Assembly (NCBI GenBank): GCA_015055815.1
Contig: SVHM01000001.1
Span: 357,774 to 421,773, forward strand
Source of the DNA: Clostridiales bacterium
GTDB taxonomy: Bacteria > Bacillota > Clostridia > Christensenellales > UBA1242
Reading direction: 5' to 3'
DNA: 64,000 nucleotides
Made by a program: the position numbers and the translations under genes. Positions 1-9,207 of this stretch are shown here, piece after piece. Numbering within the stretch: the first letter of the stretch is position 1; each line of letters begins with the position of its first letter. Below the pieces are notes generated by a model. That model was not told where the DNA came from and ran no database searches. It was given only the letters and a program-made list of their open reading frames with translations.

Positions 1-410
1 GCAATTGTAAGTATTCCCATTTCTTTGGCAATACTAGCAACAACAGGAGCAGCACCAGTACCAGTTCCGCCACCCATACCAGCAGTCACAAACACAAGGT
101 CAGTACCTTTCAAAACTTCTTCAATAAGCTCTCTACTTTCTTCTGCAGCCTTTCTACCAGTCTCAGGATCAGCACCAGCACCAAGTCCCCTAGTAAGTTT
201 TTCACCAATTTGTAATCTACTTGGAGCTTTACTCATAAGAAGAGCTTGTTTATCTGTATTTATTGCAACAAATGACGCACTAGTAATACCAGCATAAATC
301 ATTCTATTGACGGCGTTATTACCACCGCCACCAACACCAATAACTTTTATTTTACATATCGGAGTATGTTCATCTAATTCTTCATTTTGAGTTTCATCTA
401 TAAATTCCAT
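1..410 (-). CDS. ftsZ: Cell division protein FtsZ (N-terminal part, runs off window)
   Basis: This is the tubulin-like GTPase that polymerises into the Z-ring at midcell. Only the first 136 codons are present and the 3' part lies beyond the window start. The translation begins [14 protein letters not shown], then [18 protein letters not shown] (nucleotide-binding loop, about residues 20-37) and the tubulin signature GGGTGTG at 113-119. The start is the ATG at 408-410, preceded by AGGAGA. That ribosome binding site overlaps the ftsA stop codon, so ftsA and ftsZ are translationally tied. It is the last gene of the murA-ftsQ-ftsA-ftsZ series. Identification is firm. Truncation is due to the window edge only. 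Confidence 0.97.
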   Translation of the reverse strand, partial: MEFIDETQNEELDEHTPICKIKVIGVGGGGNNAVNRMIYAGITSASFVAINTDKQALLMSKAPSRLQIGEKLTRGLGAGADPETGRKAAEESRELIEEVLKGTDLVFVTAGMGGGTGTGAAPVVASIAKEMGILTI

Positions 411-418
411 ATTCTCTC

Positions 419-1528
419 CTATTTATATAAATTTATCGTCATATTTAGTAAACTTATTGAACTTGATAAATCAGGCTTTCTATATAGCAACGCTTTAGGT
501 GCAACAAGTTCAATAGGTCTTCCAAATTCTTTTCTTAAATAATCGGTAATGCCTTCAATATAATTAAGTCCACCACCCGTAAAATAAAGCGGTGTATAAT
601 CTGGTAGTTTTAATTCAAAACCATCAATACAAAGTTTAATCGTTTCAACAATCTTATCAAGTCTAGCAAGTATTATTTCATTCACAGTCTTTACATTAAA
701 CTTCTTGTCTCCCACTTGATAATAGTCAACTCCGCTAGGTTTTAAGGTAATTACAGCCTGTCTTTTCAATTCTTCTGCTTCATCAAAAGAAATTTCTAAA
801 ACTCTACTAATGTCTGATGTAATAAGTCCGCCACCTAGAGAAAAACTTTTAAGTCCGCTAAGACCATCTCCTAGAATTTGTGCAACACTTGTAGTTATGT
901 ATCCACAATCAATAAGAACACAACCTTCATTTCTAATTGTTTCATCGATAAGATAAACGCCTTCAACTATTGTATTTGAAACAAAATCATATTCTTTAAT
1001 ATTTAAAGTATCAAGTATCCCGCTAATTAAAAGTTTGAATTTGTTTTCAACTAAAACATATCCACACTTAACTTGAATTTTATTAGCAATAATTCCTAGT
1101 GGGTCATTAACCCTGTTATCATCATTAACAATATAGTAAAGTGGTGCTTTATTTATAACACTATGACTTTTGTATGGATTTTCTTCTGTATCTTCAAGGA
1201 ATAAGTTGTTTATTACTTTCAAAGTAAGTTTAGTTTTCTTTGGAAAAATCTTTGTAATAGTATTTTCTGTAACAAAGCAAAATTCAGCAGGCACGCCAAT
1301 AAACAAACTCTTTATTTTGCACTCAAGTTGCTTTTCAACATTCAGAATAGCTTCTGACATTACATCTCTCAAATTATTTGGGTCAATAAATTCACCATTT
1401 GCAAATCCTTCATATTCACAATCGGCACTTGCAAGCAATTTGAAACTATTATTAACTTCTTTCACTCCAACCAAAACTGTAATCTTTGAAGACCCAAAGT
1501 CCATTACAGCAACCATATCTTTAAACAT
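419..1528 (-). CDS. ftsA: Cell division protein FtsA (short, no visible C-terminal membrane helix)
   Basis: This is an actin-fold ATPase that normally tethers FtsZ filaments to the membrane. The phosphate-1 motif MDFGSSK is near residue 9, the second acidic motif [11 protein letters not shown] is near 204, and the adenosine motif [13 protein letters not shown] is near 315. The family is usually about 410-440 residues and ends in a linker plus amphipathic helix. This protein is 369 residues and stops directly after the actin core ([15 protein letters not shown]), so the usual membrane-targeting helix is not apparent. It sits between ftsQ and ftsZ with its stop inside the ftsZ ribosome binding site. 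The start has AGGTGATG just upstream. Confidence 0.93.
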   Translation of the reverse strand: MFKDMVAVMDFGSSKITVLVGVKEVNNSFKLLASADCEYEGFANGEFIDPNNLRDVMSEAILNVEKQLECKIKSLFIGVPAEFCFVTENTITKIFPKKTKLTLKVINNLFLEDTEENPYKSHSVINKAPLYYIVNDDNRVNDPLGIIANKIQVKCGYVLVENKFKLLISGILDTLNIKEYDFVSNTIVEGVYLIDETIRNEGCVLIDCGYITTSVAQILGDGLSGLKSFSLGGGLITSDISRVLEISFDEAEELKRQAVITLKPSGVDYYQVGDKKFNVKTVNEIILARLDKIVETIKLCIDGFELKLPDYTPLYFTGGGLNYIEGITDYLRKEFGRPIELVAPKALLYRKPDLSSSISLLNMTINLYK

Positions 1529-1615
1529 ACATCACCTAAAATTAATTTTTCCTATTAAAAGTATAATATTTGACACCAATATTGTCAAATTTTTTAAGCA
1601 ATTACAATATTTTTA

Positions 1616-2416
1616 TCACTCGGCAATATTAGTCCCAAATTTATCAGAATAAAACACTTTTACCACCCCTTCAACATCCCCAGCAGTTCGCATTTCATTG
1701 TATCTAGCAATTCCTAGCAAAAGTTTTTCAGTAGTATCTACTTGTCCATCACTCATTTCAATCACAATACCACGTCTTGTCTGCATGCTAACCATATACT
1801 CACCATTGTCATGCATTACATTTATGTATTTAAATAACCCCATGCTAGTTTCTGGAATGTGACTTGCCTTTCTAAAACCTAAAGACAAGTTGGACAAAAA
1901 CTCACGCACTTTTTCTACCTTAATAATTTCACCAACAACCATATCTTCATCTTTAATTGCTAGCCCAGTAAACTTCATTTCAATCGGAGCTCCGCCAAGA
2001 CTAGACTCTGCCATTTTTACAAATGTACTATTATCAAAATCATCATCCAAAACTTTGCCATATTCATCAAGTATTGCATAATTACTATCAGATTTTTTAA
2101 TTGCATAAAGCCCCGACCTTTCAGCAACATGCAAAACTATTTTATTTGGAAACTTTGTTTCTACCCCAACTACTCGCATATATGGATATTTTTTTTCTAA
2201 GCTGGTAGTAATATCATCTTTTTGAACAAGAAAAATACTTTCACCAAGAGCAACACTTTCAGTAATTTCATAATCTTTGTAATCTAACATTTTATTTTTT
2301 TCTGTATACCATTTAACACTTACTGTTTGCAAAGTAAAAAGAGTACTGCTAAGAACAACCAGCACTGTCAAAAACATAAGAATACTAAATAAAATAATTA
2401 ATTTCTTGTTTTTCAT
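1616..2416 (-). CDS. ftsQ: Division septum protein FtsQ/DivIB
   Basis: This is a bitopic membrane protein of the divisome (FtsQ-FtsL-FtsB assembly). The ATG at 2414-2416 is preferred because a GGG precedes it by a few bases. An in-frame TTG further upstream (2449) has no ribosome binding site. From the ATG there is a short basic cytoplasmic start (MKNKK), one membrane segment (about residues 5-25), then a POTRA-like extracytoplasmic region with the typical motif YPYMRVVGVETKFPNKIVLHV and a following beta domain. Length (266 residues) fits DivIB. It is divergent in sequence, as is normal for this family. The call rests on topology, the POTRA pattern and the position between murA and ftsA. Confidence 0.88.
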   Translation of the reverse strand: MKNKKLIILFSILMFLTVLVVLSSTLFTLQTVSVKWYTEKNKMLDYKDYEITESVALGESIFLVQKDDITTSLEKKYPYMRVVGVETKFPNKIVLHVAERSGLYAIKKSDSNYAILDEYGKVLDDDFDNSTFVKMAESSLGGAPIEMKFTGLAIKDEDMVVGEIIKVEKVREFLSNLSLGFRKASHIPETSMGLFKYINVMHDNGEYMVSMQTRRGIVIEMSDGQVDTTEKLLLGIARYNEMRTAGDVEGVVKVFYSDKFGTNIAE

Positions 2417-2521
2417 TTTTACCCAGTTAAAAAAAATAATTGCAAACAAATAAAGATTATATCTTTAAGTTTACAATCATTTTAACAAAAAGTAATTTTT
2501 TTTACAAGAAAATTAAAGGCA

Positions 2522-3778
2522 CTATTTATTTAATCTTTTTATTTCTGCCCCCAATTTACAAAAATCTTCTTCTATTGACAGATACCCCCTGTCAATATGA
2601 TAAACATCTTGTATCGTTGTATATCCATCAGCAACAAGCCCCGCTAAAACCAAACCAGCCCCACATCTTAAGTCACTTGCAGTCACATTCGCACCATAAA
2701 GTCTACTTACACCCTTTATAATTGCCATTCTATCTTTAAGTGTTATATCCGCTCCCATTTTATTTAGTTCATTACAAATTTTAAACCTGCTTTCAAATAA
2801 ATTTTCATTAATAACACTCGTTCCACGACCAATTGTCTGCATGGCAAGTATCTGGTTTTGTAAATCGGTTGGGAAACCAGGGTATGGTTGAGTTTCTATT
2901 AGCGGTATATTTTTTAGTCTTCCACTTGACTTAATTTCAATATATCCTTTACTTTCATTTATATGTACACCTAAATTAATAAGTTTATTAATAACCGCTT
3001 GATTATGTTCTTTTTTCCCACCAGATAAAGAAATTTCACCACCACACATTGCACAAGCAATCATATACGTTCCAGCAATTATCCTATCTTTCATGGGCGT
3101 ATACTCAGTATCGCAAAAACTATCAACACCTTCAACATAAATAGTACTACTTCCAGCACCATAAACTTTAGCACCCATACTATTTAAAAAAGATTGCAAA
3201 TCAACTATTTCAGGTTCTCTTGCACAGTTATGAATAGTAGTAACACCTTTAATTTTTACCGAAGCCATCATTAAATTTTCAGTAGCACCAACAGACGGAA
3301 AATCAAGATGAACTTCTCCACCTTTCATATTTCTACCATCACAATAAATATAACCATGTCTTTCTTCTATTTTAACATTTAAACTTTTTAAACCTTTAAT
3401 ATGTAAATCAATTGGTCTATTACCAATATTACATCCACCCGGATATGCAACTCTTGCTTTACCAAACCTACTGAGCATTGGCCCTAGCATAAATATACTA
3501 GACCTAACCTTTTTCGTATACTCTTCTTTTATTGCATATTTGTTACAGTCGCTACTATCAATAATCATTGTATCATTCTCAAATTCAACAATAACGCCTA
3601 AACTTTCAAGTATTTTCGACATTTGCATAACATCAGAAAACTTAGCAACTTTATCTATTATCACTTTTTTACCACTAATAATACTACCCGCCATTATTGG
3701 AAGTAATGAATTTTTAGCAGTAGCAATACCCACTTCGCCATTAAGTTTTTTTCCACCTTCAATATATAAAATTTCCAT
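2522..3778 (-). CDS. murA: UDP-N-acetylglucosamine 1-carboxyvinyltransferase MurA
   Basis: Cytoplasmic enzyme of the first committed step of peptidoglycan synthesis. It transfers enolpyruvate from PEP to UDP-GlcNAc. The 418 residues are full length. Lys22-Asn23 are in place (TAKNSLLP), and the PEP-adduct cysteine is Cys116 in YPGGCNIGNRP. This is the fosfomycin-sensitive type because the cysteine is not replaced by aspartate. The start ATG follows GGCGGGG. It heads the murA-ftsQ-ftsA-ftsZ half of the dcw cluster. On its upstream side lies a 300-bp spacer and then the accessory island, where murG and murC would normally be expected. Confidence 0.97.
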   Translation of the reverse strand: MEILYIEGGKKLNGEVGIATAKNSLLPIMAGSIISGKKVIIDKVAKFSDVMQMSKILESLGVIVEFENDTMIIDSSDCNKYAIKEEYTKKVRSSIFMLGPMLSRFGKARVAYPGGCNIGNRPIDLHIKGLKSLNVKIEERHGYIYCDGRNMKGGEVHLDFPSVGATENLMMASVKIKGVTTIHNCAREPEIVDLQSFLNSMGAKVYGAGSSTIYVEGVDSFCDTEYTPMKDRIIAGTYMIACAMCGGEISLSGGKKEHNQAVINKLINLGVHINESKGYIEIKSSGRLKNIPLIETQPYPGFPTDLQNQILAMQTIGRGTSVINENLFESRFKICNELNKMGADITLKDRMAIIKGVSRLYGANVTASDLRCGAGLVLAGLVADGYTTIQDVYHIDRGYLSIEEDFCKLGAEIKRLNK

Positions 3779-4079
3779 ATCCCCGCCTATAAATTTAGAT
3801 TTTATCTAAAGATAAAGCAATAACTATCGCTTTATTTCATAGTATGGATTTTTTATATCAAATGTGAAACCATATTACCACTTCCCAAACTCCACAAAAA
3901 AAATTCATATACCCATACGCATACACACCACATATAAATATATGAATTTAATAAATATTTAGTTAATATACCATAAAATCAACTAAATTTGAAAATTTTG
4001 AACTTAATTATATAAACCCATTTTATAACTTTAAACACATTCAATATAAGTGCAAAATCAGCTATTACATCTACCCATC
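3779..4079. other. Spacer between the island and murA
   Basis: There is no credible ORF in these 301 bases. On the minus strand it forms the murA leader. A hairpin with 8-bp arms (AAAGCGAT and ATTGCTTT, about 3812-3835) lies some 40 bases before the murA start. The rest is very AT-rich without a confident promoter match. Confidence 0.5.
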
Positions 4080-5225
4080 TCACCACAAAAACAAACTCAA
4101 ATAACTTAACGGCACTAATATAACGGCACCTACTACATTAAACAAAGTATCCATGCCCACATAATACCAAACACCTTTACCCTTTTTAAAATTCTCTGCT
4201 TTTGCAACTTTTAAGTATTCTTTAAGAGCAATCACTCCAGACAAAGATGAAAAGATTATTCCCAAACTTGCCACATTTACCGAAACAAGCAAATGCGCAT
4301 AGTTATTTGTAAACTTAGAAAGCAAGACAGCAGTAGGAACATTAGATATTAACTGACAACTTAAATAGGCAGTTATAAATGTGTGATCATTGATAAATTT
4401 TTCCATTAAATTAATAACTTCAGGAATCCTGGAAAGATTACCTGAAAATATAAAGAATGCTACAAATGTAAGTGGTATTGTGTAGTCTACTTTTAAATAC
4501 GCTTTTATATCACAAACACACATTGTAACAACAATAATAACTGTAGCAATCCACCATTTTAAAATACCTAACACAACCAAAATAGTAACAACAAACAAAA
4601 GACCATAAATTATCGCCTTAGGAACATTAAGTTTTATTTCTTCTTCATCCTTAAACTCAAGCGGTTCTTTTTTTACAAACATACATACCGCAATTATTAA
4701 AACAAGTGCTATTAAAGTTGGAATTGCCATAATTTTAAAAAATTCCCCAATTCCCATATCGTAATATGAGAAAATATATAGATTTTGGGGATTTCCTATA
4801 GGAGTTATCATTCCACCCAAATTACTTGCTATATTTTGCATAATGAATGTAAAGGCAATATATCTTAAATTGTTCGTATACTTCAATACTATATAAGCAA
4901 GTGGCAAAAAAGTAAGCAATGACATGTCATTAGCATTCACAAGTGCCGATACATAAGTAATGAAAATAAGACACATAATAATACTTCTAGTATTCTTAAA
5001 TTTTTTCACTAAAAATTTAGCGACTTTCTGAAAAAACTGAATATTTGTAAATCCAGCAATTACAATAAGAAGAAGTGTTATACATGCAATTGTATCAATA
5101 TCAAAATAATCTAAATATCCCCTATCAATTGGCACAAAAAAACATGAAATAATAGCAATTATAATAGAAATCGTAAATATAAAATTCGTTTTAAAAAACT
5201 TTAAAATCCCACCAAATGTTTTCAC
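4080..5225 (-). CDS. ArsB/NhaD/SLC13-like ion transporter permease
   Basis: Polytopic inner-membrane protein of 381 residues with about ten hydrophobic segments. The segment NLGGMITPIGNPQNLYIFSY is the hallmark of the ion transporter superfamily that includes ArsB, NhaD and CitMHS permeases, where it forms a substrate/ion-binding hairpin. A second such hairpin is suggested by CQLISNVPTAVLLSKF (S-N-x-P-T/A). The substrate cannot be read from sequence and could be an oxyanion, a carboxylate or Na+/H+. It is the last gene of a three-gene minus-strand series with the hydrolase (3-bp gap) and the 185-residue protein. This cassette lies inside the dcw cluster and is accessory to it. Confidence 0.8.
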   Translation of the reverse strand: MKTFGGILKFFKTNFIFTISIIIAIISCFFVPIDRGYLDYFDIDTIACITLLLIVIAGFTNIQFFQKVAKFLVKKFKNTRSIIMCLIFITYVSALVNANDMSLLTFLPLAYIVLKYTNNLRYIAFTFIMQNIASNLGGMITPIGNPQNLYIFSYYDMGIGEFFKIMAIPTLIALVLIIAVCMFVKKEPLEFKDEEEIKLNVPKAIIYGLLFVVTILVVLGILKWWIATVIIVVTMCVCDIKAYLKVDYTIPLTFVAFFIFSGNLSRIPEVINLMEKFINDHTFITAYLSCQLISNVPTAVLLSKFTNNYAHLLVSVNVASLGIIFSSLSGVIALKEYLKVAKAENFKKGKGVWYYVGMDTLFNVVGAVILVPLSYLSLFLW

Positions 5226-5228
5226 ATC

Positions 5229-5954
5229 TTACTCCTTAAACTCACTAATCATATCGGCAATAACATTCCAGTTTTCTTTATTTTCAAAGCGATGCTCTTC
5301 ATCTATATACGTTATCTCAAAATTATGCTTACCAGCAATTTCCAAAGTATCTTCAACAGGGATTAACGAATCTCTGATTCCAACAACTATTTTTATACCA
5401 TAATCAATATCATAAAAATTTTTATATAAATCACACTCATTCAAATCATCCAAAAATTTTTTATTAAGAAATTTATTTGAATCACCTTTCATCAATACCA
5501 TCTTATTAGAGTTAAGATTAACATACTCAAAACCCCTAATTGTTTCCAATATTTTCAAAATTCTAAATGCAGGATTAACAAACACCACTTGTTCAATACT
5601 TGGTTTAAACTTTATCAAATACCACATTACTCTATATGCGCCATAACTATTAGCAACCAAAACAATAGGCTTATGAAATGTTTTCTTTAAATAGTCAACA
5701 ACTACTTTAATTTCTTCTAAAATATCACTTAATCTCATTTTTTCTGGAGTAACTTCACTATCACCATGCCCACAAGAATCAAACGAACAAACCAAGCTAG
5801 TTTTCAATCTTTCCTTAAGCCCACCAAAAGGACCGCCCCACTTATCACCATTAAAACCATGAAAACAAACGATAATTTTATTAAAATTATCAACACCATT
5901 TGTAATCAAATCAATATTATAACCATTTGCATTTATAGAAATATTTTTCTTCAC
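5229..5954 (-). CDS. Alpha/beta hydrolase
   Basis: Cytoplasmic serine hydrolase fold of 241 residues with no signal peptide. The oxyanion-hole segment CFHGFNGDKWG is around residues 30-40. The nucleophile elbow is ANSYGAY, with Ser103 in the x-S-x-G position and Asn replacing the usual first Gly. An acidic residue is likely in VGIRDSLIP (about 193) and the catalytic His in EEHRFENKENW (about 222). A cysteine-rich stretch CSFDSCGHGDS follows the second strand. The substrate is unknown. It sits 9 bp after the 185-residue gene and 3 bp before the permease, so the three are probably one transcript. Esterase or lipase are alternative descriptions. Confidence 0.85.
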   Translation of the reverse strand: MKKNISINANGYNIDLITNGVDNFNKIIVCFHGFNGDKWGGPFGGLKERLKTSLVCSFDSCGHGDSEVTPEKMRLSDILEEIKVVVDYLKKTFHKPIVLVANSYGAYRVMWYLIKFKPSIEQVVFVNPAFRILKILETIRGFEYVNLNSNKMVLMKGDSNKFLNKKFLDDLNECDLYKNFYDIDYGIKIVVGIRDSLIPVEDTLEIAGKHNFEITYIDEEHRFENKENWNVIADMISEFKE

Positions 5955-5963
5955 TTGTCACCC

Positions 5964-6521
5964 CTATAGAAAATCAAATTTAGCACTCAAAAACTCTTTA
6001 TAATCATCATTATCTGTACTTTTATATTCATTGCGAATGGTCTTTTTTATCCACTCTTTTTTTTGTTGAGTTATATCTTCAAATCTCTCAATAACAATTT
6101 TTCCTTCACTTTCCGCTTTTAGCATCTCAGCATATACATCTTGTACAAATTCACTACCATCAATTTCCACTTGATGACTTATCACAAAAGCATCTTTAAT
6201 TCCCCTAAGGGGCTTAGCATTATCCAAATTATCTACTGAATAAATATATCCCGACACACCTTCAAAAGTTTCTTTGGTAGCATTAGGATAATACTCTTCA
6301 ATTCGCACTCTGCCATCATCTGTAATTCCATAACTTGCCCATTTTTCGTAAATCTTCATAGGCCTGCCATACTTTTCATAAATATATTTTTCAACTGCAT
6401 TACATAAATACACCAATACATTTTCTCGCTTACTTGAAAAATACACCAAAGGCTCACCATGATTTGACACATGTGGTTTCAACACTTTCAAATCTCCAAC
6501 ATTACTTGCATGATAAAACAC
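5964..6521 (-). CDS. Uncharacterised 185-residue protein
   Basis: No family is recognised with confidence. The protein is soluble, acidic and without a signal peptide. The N-terminus MFYHASNVGDLKVLKPHVSN, followed by EPLVYFSSKR, has the look of small ADP-ribosyltransferase-like folds that open with Y-H-[AG]-[ST] and later have a [V/L]Y.S motif. This is inference from pattern only. A strong AGGAG precedes the ATG. It is first of a three-gene set with the hydrolase and the permease, and it lies just downstream of a terminator that isolates it from the 487-residue gene. Confidence 0.6.
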   Translation of the reverse strand: MFYHASNVGDLKVLKPHVSNHGEPLVYFSSKRENVLVYLCNAVEKYIYEKYGRPMKIYEKWASYGITDDGRVRIEEYYPNATKETFEGVSGYIYSVDNLDNAKPLRGIKDAFVISHQVEIDGSEFVQDVYAEMLKAESEGKIVIERFEDITQQKKEWIKKTIRNEYKSTDNDDYKEFLSAKFDFL

Positions 6522-6560
6522 ATCTCATCTCCTATAATCATATCCTATCATAAAAACAAC

Positions 6561-6589
6561 AAAAACGCATACAAATTTGCATGCGTTTA
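6561..6589 (-). terminator. Intrinsic terminator, identical copy of the ftsW terminator
   Basis: Hairpin with arms AAACGCAT and ATGCGTTT around a CAAATTTG core, followed on the minus strand by a T-rich tract. It ends the transcript of the 487-residue gene. The same 29 bases recur at 10165-10193 after ftsW. Confidence 0.8.
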
Positions 6590-6611
6590 GAATTTTTAAT
6601 ATATTATGTCA

Positions 6612-8075
6612 TCATTTTTCTAATACGTTATTGATTTCACCCATTAAAAAATCTTCACAATCTTCAAATGAAGCAAAATTGCCCAAATATCCCGGTTCTT
6701 CATATCTTGTGATTTCAGCATACGCATTTATAACTGATTTTGTTTTAATATAATCAATTATATTATCTGCAAGTGCTTTAATTTGTTCTAATTTCTCTTT
6801 ATTTTTATCATTATCTTCTATGTTTGACAAATCAAGACTTTCAATAGCTTTTAAGCAATCTTCTGCAATTTTTAACCTTTCTTCAACTTCATCACACACA
6901 GTTTCAAAAATTAACTGTTGATTTTCATCTAATTTTTTATAATACTCAGAATTTTTAAATTTTTTATAAATAATAATGTAATTACGAAAACCTTTTATTT
7001 TATCGTTTATTTTATTTGTTAAACTCGCAAATAATTTCATATTAGAGTTACGCTTCAACTCCATAAAAATGCTTTCTTTGTCTTTCAAATACGGATTAAT
7101 ATGTTTATTTTGACGGCTTGTTTTCAAGTGTTCACATGCTTGGGCATACTCTTCATCAGTAACAACATGTTCGCTACTAAGCAAAAAATTAAACATTTCT
7201 GAAATTTTATCATCAAAAACCAATGAACAATCTTTAATTGATCTCTTGCTCAACACTTTCCCCTCAAGCGAGCTTTGTACCATATTTGACACCAACATTC
7301 CCGTAACTACTTCCATAACCTTAGCTTGTGAAGTACCATCAGCCAGCGAGCCAAAAAACATAGCAAAATCATGTTCATTTTCTGGGTCTCCAGTCATACT
7401 GTCTACAACAATATTGGCTTCATTTTCATTCTCTAGAACAGTTATGCCACTCTTCTGTCTTTCTACATATTCAGGATCTTTTAATTCCTGATCACCCTTT
7501 GAAAACAAATGCACACTAGTAAATGAACTATTACCCGGCTGTATTCTAGTTGTCACATCAATAGAACATATTTGCAATAATAAATGTTTTATTTGTTCTT
7601 CTGAAAAAGCTCCCGACTCTTCAAGTTCATGAGTCAATAACTTTTCAATTTCTTGCACTGTTTTTGTAGAATTACAAAATGATACAATATTTATATTTCT
7701 TAGACTTAAAAGAAGATCTTCATAACTTTTTATATTTCCATTATTGTCATACAAAATATTTTTAAAATAATAATCGAATAATTGTTTTGTATTGGTAACA
7801 CTTACAGAAACGAAATTAACCCCTAGTGAGTTTACATCATCCCACGAAAGAACACCACACTCACTCATCTTACTTGCTTGCTTTTCTTCTGCTATCAACC
7901 CCAAAGCGTATCCCACATGTTTAGAAGCCCCATTTAAATCATTATCATTAAATACACTCGGAATTAATGTTATAACCGTTGGTTTACTAAGCAAATTAGG
8001 GTCATCAACTTTATATAATCCGTAAGGATTTTCTTTTGTCCTTTTACCCTTCATATAAAAAAGATTTTTCTCCAT
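6612..8075 (-). CDS. Uncharacterised 487-residue protein
   Basis: No family is recognised. It is a soluble protein, with no signal peptide or membrane segment, and rather Asn/Glu/Lys-rich. The N-terminal about 290 residues look globular (for example VITLIPSVFNDNDLNGASKH, then VGYALGLIAEEKQ). The C-terminal third is predicted to be mostly helical, with Lys/Glu-rich heptad-like stretches around residues 370-450. It has its own canonical promoter (8107-8135) and its own terminator (6561-6589), so it is a single-gene unit. It lies between a degraded ftsW fragment and a duplicate of the ftsW terminator, and so was probably brought in or moved by recombination. A weak AAGGA precedes the ATG. Confidence 0.7.
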   Translation of the reverse strand: MEKNLFYMKGKRTKENPYGLYKVDDPNLLSKPTVITLIPSVFNDNDLNGASKHVGYALGLIAEEKQASKMSECGVLSWDDVNSLGVNFVSVSVTNTKQLFDYYFKNILYDNNGNIKSYEDLLLSLRNINIVSFCNSTKTVQEIEKLLTHELEESGAFSEEQIKHLLLQICSIDVTTRIQPGNSSFTSVHLFSKGDQELKDPEYVERQKSGITVLENENEANIVVDSMTGDPENEHDFAMFFGSLADGTSQAKVMEVVTGMLVSNMVQSSLEGKVLSKRSIKDCSLVFDDKISEMFNFLLSSEHVVTDEEYAQACEHLKTSRQNKHINPYLKDKESIFMELKRNSNMKLFASLTNKINDKIKGFRNYIIIYKKFKNSEYYKKLDENQQLIFETVCDEVEERLKIAEDCLKAIESLDLSNIEDNDKNKEKLEQIKALADNIIDYIKTKSVINAYAEITRYEEPGYLGNFASFEDCEDFLMGEINNVLEK

Positions 8076-8106
8076 ATTAATATTCCTTTTAGCGATACTT
8101 TATTAA

Positions 8107-8135
8107 AAAATACCAAATTGAAAAAATTATGTCAA
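8107..8135 (-). promoter_or_regulatory. Promoter of the 487-residue gene
   Basis: On the minus strand TTGACA (8130-8135), a 17-bp spacer and TATTTT (8107-8112) lie about 30 bases before the start codon of the downstream gene. A perfect -35 and ideal spacing make this a good sigma-A-type candidate. Confidence 0.7.
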
Positions 8136-8195
8136 CCATAAACTTATATCTCTTAATAAAAGAACTTACAAATTAAAATCTTTTAACAATTATAC

Positions 8196-8352
8196 CTACT
8201 TTCCCTTACCTTTTCCCACATTGCATAGTACTCCTATCGCACCCATAAAGACGGATAAACTTGTACCACCAGCAGAGATAAATGGCATCGGTATCCCAGT
8301 TGGTGGAATTAAAAATGTCACCACGAGTTAATATATTAGCAATTAACAACAT
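8196..8352 (-). pseudogene. Remnant of a second ftsW 3' end
   Basis: The minus strand encodes IPPTGIPMPFISAGGTS, then LSVFMGAIGVLCNVGKGK, and a stop at 8196-8198. This matches the C-terminal part of the intact FtsW (10198-11364) residue for residue over about 35 residues, while many third codon positions differ. Upstream of this the similarity continues brokenly: VVT in frame, and a frame-shifted LLI near 8340-8350, with in-frame stops. Everything further 5' is gone. The remnant ends in GKGK-stop, whereas the intact FtsW has a 27-residue longer tail. It is non-functional and is best explained as a leftover of an allele from a related lineage or an old partial duplication. Confidence 0.85.
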
Positions 8353-8364
8353 AAAAATATAATT

Positions 8365-9207
8365 TTATTGCACATTTTCAGGAAAAGGTTCTAAACCAAG
8401 CCCACACTCCTTACCAGCTGACAATCTGGTAATTTTTACATTTGGTAGGTTTTGTTCTATATAATCAATAACTTCATCTGTCACACAATGACCCAAATAC
8501 AATTCTTTTATATCATTCTGCTTAAAATATTCAATTGTAGAGTCTATTACATCTTTTTGCTTAATTAAATTTCTAAGATGAAAACCGCCAAAAACAGCAT
8601 AAATCTTTTTTTGTCCCGTAACATTCTTTGCATGTTCTATAGTATTACAAACTCCTCTATGTCCACAACCAGTCATAACAACAAGTCCTTGTTCTGTATT
8701 TATTGCAACACCCGAATCATCTTCAGTAAAATCCTTTTGCGTCAATTGTTCATCCAAAGTAGTTGAAAAGTTACCATTCTTTTCAAAATCAACAACCATA
8801 GGTATTTCACCCAAAAAATAACAGTTTGGGAAAAACTCAACAGGATCTTTTGTGGTAAAAACATTATGTTTTTCTTTCAATTTTTCTTCAGACATAGGTA
8901 AACCAACATATTCTTTTTTTCTAATAGACCATCTATCTTTAAATGAAGCAGGATGTAAAATTATACTTTTCCCATCATCCAAATACGGAATACCATTAGT
9001 ATGATCACTATGACCATGGGTCAACACAACAACATTAATTTTTGACAAGTCCACACCTAAAAGATTTGCATTATGTAAAAAAAGATTAGAATATCCAGTA
9101 TCTAGTAAAAACATATTACCAAAAGCTTCTACCAGTACAGATAATCCACCTTCACCTTTAAATTGTCCATTATCTCTATTTTCTGAAAGAATTCTTAACG
9201 AAATCAT
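8365..9207 (-). CDS. Metallo-beta-lactamase-fold hydrolase (COG1237-like)
   Basis: Cytoplasmic metal-dependent hydrolase of 280 residues. The metal-binding motif THGHSDHTNG gives His64, His66, Asp68 and His69. Further ligands are expected in VVMTGCGHRGVCN (about 178) and GGFHL (about 208). The GHRGVCNT region resembles the group annotated as methanopterin-type (dihydropterin RFAP-P) synthase-like beta-lactamase proteins, whose true bacterial role is mostly unknown. It is encoded alone in the island, upstream of the ftsW remnant. The function beyond hydrolase is not inferable. Confidence 0.85.
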   Translation of the reverse strand: MISLRILSENRDNGQFKGEGGLSVLVEAFGNMFLLDTGYSNLFLHNANLLGVDLSKINVVVLTHGHSDHTNGIPYLDDGKSIILHPASFKDRWSIRKKEYVGLPMSEEKLKEKHNVFTTKDPVEFFPNCYFLGEIPMVVDFEKNGNFSTTLDEQLTQKDFTEDDSGVAINTEQGLVVMTGCGHRGVCNTIEHAKNVTGQKKIYAVFGGFHLRNLIKQKDVIDSTIEYFKQNDIKELYLGHCVTDEVIDYIEQNLPNVKITRLSAGKECGLGLEPFPENVQ

